DNA of 64,000 nt from Sporosarcina luteola. Its GTDB lineage: Bacteria; Bacillota; Bacilli; Bacillales_A; Planococcaceae. This document shows positions 27,793 to 35,876 of this stretch, piece by piece. The stretch spans positions 372,001 through 436,000 of the forward strand of contig JACHLS010000002.1 of the NCBI GenBank assembly GCA_014204635.1. The letters run 5' to 3'. The stretch's first letter is position 1. Every line of letters starts with the position of its first letter. Position numbers and translations under genes: made by a program. The notes below the pieces were generated by a model, which was not told the origin of the DNA, searched no databases, and worked only from the letters and a program-made list of their open reading frames with translations.

Positions 27793-28605
27793 TCATTTTG
27801 ATAACAAATTTAACACGTTCTGTACATTTTGATTCACTGAATTGACGAGCAGGTGGTCACCCTTCTGACGGATGTCCAAGTTAAGAAAATTCATCATTTC
27901 CTTCGCCATATCCGTATCTTCAAGCAGAGAGAGAGATTTCGTCAAGTTGTTTTCGAAGACGAGTGCATTGGCTAGGTGATGCTCAACAGCTTCCATCTGG
28001 GAACCGACTTTGGTTAAATGTCCGGAAATAGTTTTGATTGCGCCGTCGATTGTTGTAATCAAATCGGCAGCATCTGTTTGCGTCAGAAGGGATGCACCCT
28101 CGATGTTGAGTGAGGACGTGCTGACATCAATCAAGTCAATTTGCATATTCTGACCTGGATTGGCTCCAACTTGCAAATTCATCTTGTTATTCTCGCCCAA
28201 AATCTTTTTCGTATTGAATTCCAGCTTTGTCGCTGTATCATCAATGGCGCTGAGCAACTGTTCCAATTCCTGCTGCCCTGCTTTGCGGTCTGACTCGGTC
28301 AACGTTCCGTTCGCACTTTGTACCGCCAGCTCCCGTGCCCGCTGCAATAAGCCGTTGACATTGTTCAATCCTTCATTGGAAGCTTCCAGTACAGACAAGC
28401 CGTCCTGCATGTTGGCCTGCGCTCGGGAAATTCCCCGGATCTGGGCCCGCATTGTCTCGGAAATCGACAGCCCGGAAGCATTGTCGCTTCCTTTTGCAAT
28501 CTTTAATCCAGAACCGAGTTTGAGCAGACTTTTCTCAATTTGCGTCGCATTGCGCTGCGTTCGGTTCGACGTAAAGGCAATCTGTTCTTGGCTATGTATC
28601 CGCAT
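27793..28605 (-). CDS. Flagellin-like protein (second, divergent flagellin)
   Basis: A 270-residue flagellin homologue. The N-terminal D0/D1 domain shows LKLGSGLKIAKGSDNASGLS, AQANMQDGLSVLEASNEGLN and RARELAVQSANGTLTESDR; the C-terminal D0 region ends QNVQNVLNLLSK. It differs from the main flagellin (hag, 320 residues) in its first 18 residues and has a short central region with no Ser/Thr-rich insert. GAGGTGAAAAA precedes the ATG at 28605. Divergent from a FliS-like gene, with sigma-D-like -10 elements in between. Possible roles are a minor filament protein or a regulator of assembly. Confidence 0.9.
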   Translation of the reverse strand: MRIHSQEQIAFTSNRTQRNATQIEKSLLKLGSGLKIAKGSDNASGLSISETMRAQIRGISRAQANMQDGLSVLEASNEGLNNVNGLLQRARELAVQSANGTLTESDRKAGQQELEQLLSAIDDTATKLEFNTKKILGENNKMNLQVGANPGQNMQIDLIDVSTSSLNIEGASLLTQTDAADLITTIDGAIKTISGHLTKVGSQMEAVEHHLANALVFENNLTKSLSLLEDTDMAKEMMNFLNLDIRQKGDHLLVNSVNQNVQNVLNLLSK

Positions 28606-28646
28606 TTTTTCACCTCAATCCCAGTAGATTAAACATTTCCATTTTT

Positions 28647-28690
28647 ATATCGGCAACTTTTCTTTGAAATGAATCTATTTTAGCCGATAC
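28647..28690. promoter_or_regulatory. Back-to-back sigma-D-like promoters
   Basis: GCCGATAT on the minus strand (28654-28647) and GCCGATAC on the plus strand (28683-28690) match the sigma-D -10 element. -35 elements are weak (GAAA at 28666-28669 for the plus strand). They would drive the flagellin-like gene and the FliS-like gene. Confidence 0.6.
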
Positions 28691-28719
28691 AAAAGAAAAA
28701 GGGATCTGGAGGGAAAAAT

Positions 28720-29109
28720 GTGAACGTGAATCGCGCGATAAAAATATACCGGGAGACACACGCCTCCACCATTCCGACGATGGAGTACATCATCCTTTTG
28801 TTAAAAGAAACGACTAAGAATATCCGTTTCTGCCAGCAAGCAACTAGCTGGGAAGACACCCAGGCAACACTTTTAAGGACACAGGAATTTCTGTTTGAAT
28901 TAATGGCAACAGCAGACCGCCGAACGGAAGAAGGGGAGCGACTTTTTACATTTTATGTCTATCTCAATCAATTAATTGTCGATGTACAAATCCAAAAATC
29001 AACTGATCGGCTGGCTGCAGTAGAAGTTTTTGTGGAGCAGCTTATTGAGGCGTGGGAAGAAGCGCAGACGAAAACACGCCAGCAAAAGTTTACATCCAAT
29101 ATGATATGA
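28720..29109 (+). CDS. FliS-like flagellin chaperone
   Basis: A 129-residue helical protein with the FliS layout: LRTQEFLFELMATADRRTEEGERLF matches the AQ.I..EL...LD segment, then YVYLNQLIVDVQIQKSTDRL and VEQLIEAWEEA. FliS binds the flagellin C-terminus and stops early polymerisation. The GTG at 28720 has GGAGGG upstream; the overlapping ATG is followed at once by a stop. Divergent from the flagellin-like gene, so it may be a dedicated chaperone. Similarity to FliS is modest. Confidence 0.68.
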   Translation: MNVNRAIKIYRETHASTIPTMEYIILLLKETTKNIRFCQQATSWEDTQATLLRTQEFLFELMATADRRTEEGERLFTFYVYLNQLIVDVQIQKSTDRLAAVEVFVEQLIEAWEEAQTKTRQQKFTSNMI

Positions 29110-29166
29110 GTGATGGAAGGGAAGCGGTTTGAGCCTAATTTTGATGACACTTTTTCCAATCTGTCG

Positions 29167-29338
29167 ACCGCTCGAATATCCCGTGCACCGCTTAAACAAT
29201 GGCACCGACCATTCGAATATCCTGAGTACTGCTCCCGTCACCTATGCCGACCGCTCGTATCTCACGCGAACCGCTCGAACCATGACATGACCGGCTTGTA
29301 TATATGGTAAACCGCTCGATTACTTCGCCAACCGCTCC
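29167..29338. repeat. 20-21 bp periodic array with ACCGCTCG core
   Basis: Nine copies of ACCGCTCG or close variants start at 29167, 29187, 29208, 29228, 29250, 29270, 29290, 29311 and 29331, a mean step of 20.5 bp. Bases between cores differ. It lies between the convergent FliS-like and enoyl-CoA hydratase genes. The core differs from that of the other two arrays, but size, spacing and placement are alike. Confidence 0.72.
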
Positions 29339-29358
29339 AGTCCCCAAACATAATTATA

Positions 29359-30135
29359 CTACCGCCCATTAAACTCCGGTTTCCGCTTCTCCGCAAACGC
29401 ATTCAACGCTTCTATGCGATCCTCGGTTGGAAGCGTCATCTCATACGCCTTTCGTTCAATCGCAAGTCCCGTCTGCAAATCGGTGTTCATCCCCTGTTTG
29501 ATTGCAAACTTTGCCTGCTGCAAGGCAATCGGACCGTTCGCAAGCATCAAATCGGCAAATGCCCGGGTTTCCTCATTCAATTGCTCTGCCGGTACAATGT
29601 TTGTAACGATACCGTATTGAAGCGCTTCTTCCGCTTTCAGCCGCTTCGCGGTCAAAATCAACTCCATGGCTTTCGCTTCGCCAATCAATCTCGGCAGCCG
29701 CTGCGTCCCGCCAGCTCCTGGAATGATGGCGAGGCTTGTTTCGGTTAATCCCATGACGGATGTATCGGCCGCAATTCGGAAGTCGCAAGCGAGTGCCAGT
29801 TCCATGCCACCCCCGAATGCGTATCCCTTTATCTTGGCAATCGTTGGCTGAGGCAAGTTTTCGATCGCGGTGAATACTTCGCCGATCTTTAATACATTCC
29901 GTTTCACCTGCTCATCCGACAGAGTTTTGCGCTCTTTCAGGTCGGCACCCACACTGAAAGCCCGATCGCCCGTTCCTGAAAACACCACGACCCGGATTTC
30001 CGGATTGATCCGGATCATGTCAATTGTTTCGCCTAGCTCGACAAGCATGTCATAATTAAAAGCGTTCATCGCATCCGGGCGATTCAATGCCACAAATGCG
30101 AGATGCCCCTCTTGCACATATAAAATGGTTTTCAT
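29359..30135 (-). CDS. Enoyl-CoA hydratase/isomerase family protein
   Basis: A 258-residue crotonase-fold enzyme. The oxyanion-hole motif AFSVGADLKE lies near residues 58-67, AFGGGMELALACDFRIA near 107-123, and IPGAGGTQRLPRLIG near 136-150. The fold hydrates enoyl-CoA in fatty acid or amino acid breakdown. A GGGGAATGGTTGG site precedes ATG 30135. It is a single gene; the exact substrate (short-chain or methylglutaconyl-type) cannot be told. Confidence 0.92.
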   Translation of the reverse strand: MKTILYVQEGHLAFVALNRPDAMNAFNYDMLVELGETIDMIRINPEIRVVVFSGTGDRAFSVGADLKERKTLSDEQVKRNVLKIGEVFTAIENLPQPTIAKIKGYAFGGGMELALACDFRIAADTSVMGLTETSLAIIPGAGGTQRLPRLIGEAKAMELILTAKRLKAEEALQYGIVTNIVPAEQLNEETRAFADLMLANGPIALQQAKFAIKQGMNTDLQTGLAIERKAYEMTLPTEDRIEALNAFAEKRKPEFNGR

Positions 30136-30281
30136 CCAACCATTCCCCTTTCGTTTGATGTCTTCCTTAACATACCACTTTGACCAGGCCGTTACGAATA
30201 ATTGAATAGTAGAATAGCTGAAAACGTATGGTGAATAAAGTCGTATTTTGGTATACTACTAAAAATGGGAGGTGAAGGGAA

Positions 30282-31511
30282 TTGAGCCAAAATATCTTTG
30301 TCGGCAGACAGCCGATTCTCGATCGTCATGGACGAATTTACGGATATGAATTGTTATACCGCAACAGTGAAAAAAATCGGTTTCCACAAATCGATCCAGA
30401 GAAGGCGACCGTCCAGTTGCTTGTAAATACCTTTTTGACGATCGGTGTCGATAAAATCGCTGGCAATGCGCTGTCCTTCATCAACTTTACCGGAGACCTG
30501 TTGACGAAAGACATTTTCACCGGCTTGCGTCCCGACCGGATTGTCATTGAAATTCTGGAAGATGTAGAAATCACCCCCGCTTTATTGACAAGGATCCGGG
30601 ATTTGAAACATAAAGGATTCATCTTCGCACTCGACGATTTCGTCCTCCAAGAGCAATACCTCGTTCATGAATCTCTGTTTGAAATGATCGATTTCGTAAA
30701 AGTTGACTTTATGCATGCCGACGCAGCCGAACGAAATCGGATTGAAGCGTTTCTAAAAAAATATCCGCACATTTGGAAGCTAGCAGAAAAACTTGAAACT
30801 GTAGAACAATATAATGAGGCGCTTGCCAGGGGTTACGATTTGTTCCAGGGCTATTTCTTTGCGGCACCTGAAGTCATTAGCGGCGTCGACATTCCGTTCA
30901 ATTTTGATTTGCACGTCCAGCTTCTTGAAAAGATGAGTGAAGACAGTGTCGATATCAATGACATCGCATGCCTGATCAGACGGGATATCTCCTTGTCTTT
31001 CAAACTGCTGCGTTTCATTAATACAATGGCGTTCGAAGTGCCGATGCGGATCGTTTCCATCAAACAGGCGATCGTCCTCATCGGCCTGAAAGAGACGAGG
31101 AAATGGCTTCATATTTTAACATTGGTGGAGCTTGCGGAACAGTCGGGGGGACATATAAAAGCGTTAATTTCCTATTCTCTGACACGAGCAAAACTATGCG
31201 AATTGCTCGCTGGCTACAAAAGACAGGCCAACACGGATGAATGCTTCCTCGTTGGCATGTTCTCGCTGCTAGATGTCATTATGAATAAATCGTGGGATGA
31301 TATTATCCAATTGATGCCGCTTTCGGAGAAGACGGAAATGACTTTGCGAAGAGAATGGACAGATTTAACGCCATTTCTCGAACTGGCAATTGCCGTCGAA
31401 CGGTTTGACTGGGAACGGATCGAGCTGTATGCAAAATTTCTGGGCATTCCCCCTGAAACGCTTGGGTTGTTTTCCCAAGAGGCAAATCGCTGGGCTCGCC
31501 TTCTCGACTGA
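30282..31511 (+). CDS. EAL-HDOD signalling protein (YuxH-like)
   Basis: A 409-residue protein with an N-terminal EAL domain (residues 1-200) and a C-terminal HDOD domain (about 205-395). It keeps several EAL residues (YELL, INFT, VIEILED, LDDF, VKVDF, FQGYFF), but the loop-6 DDFGTG is DDFVLQ, so c-di-GMP hydrolysis is uncertain. YuxH of B. subtilis has this architecture. TTG 30282 follows GGAGGTGAAGGG. Its position between comFB and the flagellar operon suits a motility role. Confidence 0.88.
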   Translation: MSQNIFVGRQPILDRHGRIYGYELLYRNSEKNRFPQIDPEKATVQLLVNTFLTIGVDKIAGNALSFINFTGDLLTKDIFTGLRPDRIVIEILEDVEITPALLTRIRDLKHKGFIFALDDFVLQEQYLVHESLFEMIDFVKVDFMHADAAERNRIEAFLKKYPHIWKLAEKLETVEQYNEALARGYDLFQGYFFAAPEVISGVDIPFNFDLHVQLLEKMSEDSVDINDIACLIRRDISLSFKLLRFINTMAFEVPMRIVSIKQAIVLIGLKETRKWLHILTLVELAEQSGGHIKALISYSLTRAKLCELLAGYKRQANTDECFLVGMFSLLDVIMNKSWDDIIQLMPLSEKTEMTLRREWTDLTPFLELAIAVERFDWERIELYAKFLGIPPETLGLFSQEANRWARLLD

Positions 31512-31579
31512 ATTAAACCGGTTTCCGCTTTCCTAATGGTGTGCAGTTTAGGTAGAATGGGAAACAGGAGTTGATAAAA

Positions 31580-32425
31580 ATGAAAACAGCAATCGTGACC
31601 GACAGTACAGCATACTTGCCGTCTGACCAAATAGAAGAACTCAATATACATGTCATACCGCTCACTGTGACAATTGAAGGCCATGCATATGACGAGGAGA
31701 TCGATCTTACTGCTGAGGATTTTTACGATAAGGTTCGTGGCAACGGACCGCTCCCTAAAACATCCCAGCCACCGGTCGGCAGGTTCGTAGAATTATTTGA
31801 AGCGCTCAGCCAAGAGTATGATGCCGTCATTTCCATTCACTTATCGAGCGGTATCAGTGGTACATACGCAGGTGCTGTCCAAGCAGGAGAAATGGTGAAG
31901 GATATTGAAGTCTTCGCATTTGATTCGGAGATCTCCTGCTACGTGCAAGGGTTCTATGTGCTTCGGGCTGCTGAGATGGCTCAAGAAGGTGTCGAACCGC
32001 AAGCCATCTTGGACGAGCTCTCTGAAATGAAAAAGACCTTGCGCGCCTATTTCATGGTCGATGATCTGGCCCATTTGCAGCGCGGCGGCCGGTTGTCTGG
32101 CGCCCAAGCATTAATCGGCGGGTTATTGCAAGTGAAGCCGATTCTGCATTTTAAAAATAAAGTAATTGTGCCGTTTGAAAAGATCCGAACACGTAAAAAA
32201 GCGATGAAGCGGATTGCGGACTTATTGGCAGAAGATGCTGCGAAAATGCCGCTTGAAGCTGTCATCATTCATGCCAACCAGCTTGAAGAAGCAGAGGCTT
32301 GGCGGGAAGAACTAACAGCCAGGCTTCCGGATGTCAAATTCACAATCAGCCATTTCGGTCCTGTCATCGGCACGCATTTGGGCGAAGGCTCGATGGGGCT
32401 GGGCTGGGTAAAACGAAGAACATAA
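31580..32425 (+). CDS. degV: DegV-family fatty-acid-binding protein
   Basis: A 281-residue DegV protein that presents bound fatty acid to the fatty-acid kinase FakA. TAIVTDSTAYLPSD at the N-terminus, TSQPPVGRFVELFE, SSGISGTYAGA and the C-terminal FGPVIGTHLGEGSMGLGW are all typical. ATG 31580 follows AGGAGTTGATAAAA. In B. subtilis degV (yviA) likewise precedes comFA; here the gap is 21 bp, so they probably share a transcript. Confidence 0.95.
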   Translation: MKTAIVTDSTAYLPSDQIEELNIHVIPLTVTIEGHAYDEEIDLTAEDFYDKVRGNGPLPKTSQPPVGRFVELFEALSQEYDAVISIHLSSGISGTYAGAVQAGEMVKDIEVFAFDSEISCYVQGFYVLRAAEMAQEGVEPQAILDELSEMKKTLRAYFMVDDLAHLQRGGRLSGAQALIGGLLQVKPILHFKNKVIVPFEKIRTRKKAMKRIADLLAEDAAKMPLEAVIIHANQLEEAEAWREELTARLPDVKFTISHFGPVIGTHLGEGSMGLGWVKRRT

Positions 32426-32446
32426 TCCAAGAGAGGTGAGCTGTTC

Positions 32447-33826
32447 ATGGGTCAACCTTTCCATACAGCCGTCAGGGACTTCCTTGATGGCCGTATATGG
32501 TTACGCAGGCATACCCCATTTCCAAAAGACATCATCGATCGCCACATACAGGAAGGATTCATTCAAACTATCCCCGGAATCCAAACGAACACCACGGTGC
32601 TGAATCAAACTCACCACACATGCAACCGCTGTGAAAACAACGATCCAACCCGCTTTACGACATTCCATTGCGCGAAATGTGAGGGAACTTGCACATACTG
32701 CCGAAAGTGCCTGAAAATGGGCCGCATCTCATCTTGCACAGAGCTGATCCTCTGGAGGGGAGAACCCGTTTCATTTTCAATTCAACACGCACTCGCCTGG
32801 CAAGGAACCTTAACGTCATCCCAACAACAAGCGGCTGATGACATGATTGACAGCACGAACAAAGGAAGATCCCATCTCATCCATGCGGTATGCGGCTCTG
32901 GAAAAACGGAAATGTTATTTCCACCGATTCACGAGCTGCTCCTTGCAGGAAAACGAGTTTGCCTCGCAGCCCCGCGCGTCGACGTCATACTTGAACTGGA
33001 ACCGAGACTGAAGGCGGCCTTTCCCGAGACGTCTATTGAGGCACTTTATGGCGGCACGGAATTGACGAAACAAGCCGCACAGCTCGTTTTGGCGACGACA
33101 CATCAGTTATACCGCTTCCGTCATACGTTTGATGCCGTATTCGTCGATGAGGCGGATGCATTTCCCTACACCGCAGATCAAACATTGCGCCAAGCTGTGC
33201 AAAAAGCGGCCAAACCCGGAACCCCTGTCCACTATGTCACTGCCACCCCATCCGAAGAATTGCTATCCACGATGAAGAAGACCGGTTCCATCTCCACCAT
33301 TAACAGGCGGTATCACGGTTATCCGTTGCCCGTGCCCCGCTATGAAACATTATGGAATTATGAGAAGCAGATCAAGAAAGGAAAACTCCCTCAGAAACTG
33401 ATCGTCTGGACGTCAGCGAGACTGAAGAAACGGGAACCATTCCTTTTATTTTTTCATCATATCGGTCTTATGGAACAGGCCTTGCCATTGTTACAAGCAC
33501 TCGACGGTAGAATCCGTTCCGTGCACGCGGCCCATCCGGACCGCAAAGAACACGTTCAAGCGCTCCGCAATGAACAGCTGCCAGGACTTCTTACAACTAC
33601 GATTCTGGAGCGGGGGATTACGATTCCTAACATCCAAGTAGCGGTTGTGGGAGCGGAACAAAAGATTTTTAACAAAGGGGCCCTGATCCAGATCGGCGGG
33701 CGGGTCGGACGGTCCGTGAACTTTCCAGCCGGGGATTTCGTCTTGTTTCATAATGGGATCACCTATGCGATGGATGATGCCAAGCGGGAGATCGAGCGCT
33801 TGAACGAAGGAGGCATAGGAAAATGA
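32447..33826 (+). CDS. comFA: Competence helicase ComFA
   Basis: A 459-residue DEAD-box-type ATPase that helps pull transforming DNA across the membrane. The N-terminal four-cysteine zinc finger is visible (CNRC, CAKC, CTYC, C). Walker A is VCGSGKTEM near residue 148, the DEAD-like box is VDEADAFPY, motif III is VTATPS, and motif VI is IQIGGRVGRS. GAGAGGTGAG precedes the ATG. Overlaps comFC by 4 bp; comFB, which separates them in B. subtilis, is absent. Confidence 0.95.
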   Translation: MGQPFHTAVRDFLDGRIWLRRHTPFPKDIIDRHIQEGFIQTIPGIQTNTTVLNQTHHTCNRCENNDPTRFTTFHCAKCEGTCTYCRKCLKMGRISSCTELILWRGEPVSFSIQHALAWQGTLTSSQQQAADDMIDSTNKGRSHLIHAVCGSGKTEMLFPPIHELLLAGKRVCLAAPRVDVILELEPRLKAAFPETSIEALYGGTELTKQAAQLVLATTHQLYRFRHTFDAVFVDEADAFPYTADQTLRQAVQKAAKPGTPVHYVTATPSEELLSTMKKTGSISTINRRYHGYPLPVPRYETLWNYEKQIKKGKLPQKLIVWTSARLKKREPFLLFFHHIGLMEQALPLLQALDGRIRSVHAAHPDRKEHVQALRNEQLPGLLTTTILERGITIPNIQVAVVGAEQKIFNKGALIQIGGRVGRSVNFPAGDFVLFHNGITYAMDDAKREIERLNEGGIGK

Positions 33827-34425
33827 CCAGATGCCTCCTTTGCGAACAACAATTGGAGAGGCGGCCAACATGGCAAGGACTTCTCGGCATACAGAAAAAA
33901 CAACATCTATGCGAAATCTGTTCAAATTCATTCCAACGTGCCGACATAATAGAAGAAGGCAATTTGTTAGACAGCGTCCATTCGCTTTATGAATACAATG
34001 AAGCGATGCGGGAGTTCTTCCATCAGTATAAGTTTTTGCAGGATGTGGCACTTGCTGACGTGTTTGCAGGAGAATTGCGAAGCGTCCTGAAAGAAAAAAT
34101 AGCGGTCGTTCCAATTCCGATGCATCCTGACAAGCGGATCGAGCGGACATTCGCCCATGTGGAAGAGCTGTTAAGAAGCGCTGTTGTACCATTCCTCCTG
34201 TTGCTTGAGAAGACAAGTACGGAAGTAATGGGAGAGAAGACGAGGGAAGAGCGTTTGGCAATGAAGCCTTTATTCATATTACAAAAACATGCCGTCATCG
34301 AACCGATCACGTATACGATCGTGGATGACATATACACCACCGGCACGACATTAAACCAGGCGGCGTTTGTTTTGAAAGAAGCGGGCGCAAAGCGGGTGGA
34401 AGCAGTGACATTAATCAGAGCTTGA
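33823..34425 (+). CDS. comFC: Competence protein ComFC (phosphoribosyltransferase fold)
   Basis: A 200-residue ComFC/GntX protein. The N-terminal zinc ribbon (CLLC, CEIC) is followed by a phosphoribosyltransferase domain with the PRPP loop IVDDIYTTGTTL near residues 165-176 and VVPIPMHPDKRIERTF. Needed for DNA uptake with ComFA. ATG overlaps the comFA stop. Confidence 0.95.
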   Translation: MTRCLLCEQQLERRPTWQGLLGIQKKQHLCEICSNSFQRADIIEEGNLLDSVHSLYEYNEAMREFFHQYKFLQDVALADVFAGELRSVLKEKIAVVPIPMHPDKRIERTFAHVEELLRSAVVPFLLLLEKTSTEVMGEKTREERLAMKPLFILQKHAVIEPITYTIVDDIYTTGTTLNQAAFVLKEAGAKRVEAVTLIRA

Positions 34426-34442
34426 TGACTGGAGTGAACAAC

Positions 34443-34862
34443 ATGGCAGAATTACGGAATTGCCCGACATGCGGTGAATTTTTTAACTATACAGGCGTCC
34501 GGGACGTTTGTGCAAAATGTGCAATGTCTGAGGAGAAATTGTATGAGGAAGTGTACCGTTTCTTGCGGAAGCGCGAAAACCGCGCCGCAAATATTGAACG
34601 GATCGTTGAAATGACCGGTGTTACAGAGTCGCTGTTGTATAAATGGGTTCGCAAAGGACGTTTGCAGCCCGCGCTGTTTCCGAATCTCGGTTATCCGTGC
34701 GACAACTGCGGCAAGCTGACGATAAAAGGGAAGCTTTGTGATGACTGCACGGATGATTTGAAAAGCGAACTACGTACTTTTGAAGCGGCGCAGGAGTTTC
34801 GGGAAGCCGTTCAAAATTCAGAACGCGCAACCTATCTATCTGATAAACGCAGAAACCGGTAG
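34443..34862 (+). CDS. yvyF: YvyF flagellar-region zinc-ribbon protein
   Basis: A 139-residue protein of the flagellar-operon YvyF family. An N-terminal zinc ribbon (CPTC, CAKC), a helix-turn-helix-like middle (VTESLLYKWVRKGRL) and a second ribbon (CDNC, CDDC). A GGAGTGAACAAC site supports ATG 34443. Located between comFC and flgM as in B. subtilis; molecular role unknown. Confidence 0.9.
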   Translation: MAELRNCPTCGEFFNYTGVRDVCAKCAMSEEKLYEEVYRFLRKRENRAANIERIVEMTGVTESLLYKWVRKGRLQPALFPNLGYPCDNCGKLTIKGKLCDDCTDDLKSELRTFEAAQEFREAVQNSERATYLSDKRRNR

Positions 34863-34886
34863 TCCCCTAGTGGACAACCGGTTTTC
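34853..34886 (+). terminator. Terminator at end of yvyF
   Basis: AAACCGGTAGTCC pairs with GGACAACCGGTTT, overlapping the stop codon; four T follow. Late flagellar genes then restart from their own promoter. Confidence 0.75.
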
Positions 34887-34959
34887 CAAGCATTAGGGCA
34901 ATAAGTGTGCCATTCTCCTATAACTACCGGACCGTTCTCCTTTTTCGTTCCAAAGTCCC

Positions 34960-34986
34960 TAAATGTTTACCGTTTCCAACCGAAAT
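34960..34986 (+). promoter_or_regulatory. Sigma-D-like promoter before flgM
   Basis: TAAA (34960-34963), 15-base spacer, ACCGAAAT (34979-34986). This is close to TAAA-N15-GCCGATAT; flgM is sigma-D dependent in B. subtilis. Confidence 0.55.
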
Positions 34987-35076
34987 AAACTACAAGAAGC
35001 ATAGTACGACCCATCTTGCTGTAAAATAAAGGTGTCAATTTGTTTTGGCACACAACACTTGAAAGGAGCGGGGTCC

Positions 35077-35340
35077 ATGAAAATAAACAAATTCAATATT
35101 CCGCCCGTCAATCCATACCGGGCAAACCAAGTGAAAGCCGATCAGGCGAAAGAGAAGGCGTCTACGCAAATGGATAAAATCGAAATCTCTTCTAAGGCAA
35201 AGCAGCTGTCCGAAGTCACTCCATTTGAAGCGAAACGGAACGAACGGATCCAGCAGCTGAAAGCGCAAATCGAATCCGGGGAATACAAAGTCGAGCCTGA
35301 AAAGCTCGCATCTGATTTAATCAAGTACTTTCAAAAATAA
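35077..35340 (+). CDS. flgM: Anti-sigma-D factor FlgM
   Basis: An 87-residue FlgM that binds sigma-D until the hook is complete. N-terminal INPPV-like unstructured part, then KIEISSKAKQL and the C-terminal helix YKVEPEKLASDLIKYF, both hallmarks of the family. AAAGGAG precedes ATG 35077. First gene of the flgM-flgN-flgK-flgL run. Confidence 0.94.
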   Translation: MKINKFNIPPVNPYRANQVKADQAKEKASTQMDKIEISSKAKQLSEVTPFEAKRNERIQQLKAQIESGEYKVEPEKLASDLIKYFQK

Positions 35341-35363
35341 GTGAAATGAAAGTGGTGAACAGC

Positions 35364-35861
35364 ATGTCCATCGATACAATCTTGTCGATTCTCGACAACT
35401 TGGAAAAACTTCATAAAAGCTTGCTCCGAATTGCGAACGACAAAACCGCACTCATCAAGAGCGGCGACATCATGGGCATCGACCAACTCCTGAAAGACGA
35501 ACAGGCACATATCGCCGCTATCGTCCAAGTCGACCGCGACAGGCAAAAAGCAGTGGCTGCATACATGGCTGGACAAGGACGTCCTGTGCCGCAAAACCCG
35601 AGCATCGCTCAACTGATCGAAGTAGCACCCGAACCGGACAAAACCCGTCTATTGGAGGCGAAGGACCGTCTCCTGCACGCGATTCATGAATTGAAATGGC
35701 AAAACGATCTGAACCAAAAGCTCACCTACCAATCCCTTCAATTCGTGAATCTGTCGCTGGACATGGTCCGCCCACGTCCCGAATCGGCCACCTACTCAAT
35801 AACAGAAATCAACGGCAAAAAAGAGACGAAGGACATCCCGTCTTTCGATTCTCAAGCCTAA
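35364..35861 (+). CDS. flgN: Flagellar export chaperone FlgN
   Basis: A 165-residue helical protein of the FlgN (YvyG) family that escorts the hook-associated proteins FlgK and FlgL. ILDNLEKLHKSLLRIANDKTALIK at the N-terminus is typical. ATG 35364 is chosen because family members start at this point; ATG 35346 would add six residues. Two genes upstream of its client flgK. Confidence 0.88.
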   Translation: MSIDTILSILDNLEKLHKSLLRIANDKTALIKSGDIMGIDQLLKDEQAHIAAIVQVDRDRQKAVAAYMAGQGRPVPQNPSIAQLIEVAPEPDKTRLLEAKDRLLHAIHELKWQNDLNQKLTYQSLQFVNLSLDMVRPRPESATYSITEINGKKETKDIPSFDSQA

Positions 35862-35876
35862 GGAGGACACACAACC

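Noticed and set aside
34886..34960. Possible fourth periodic array (CCATTCTCCT/CCGTTCTCCT)
   Set aside because: Only two good copies 22 bp apart and two doubtful ones; not enough to separate from chance.
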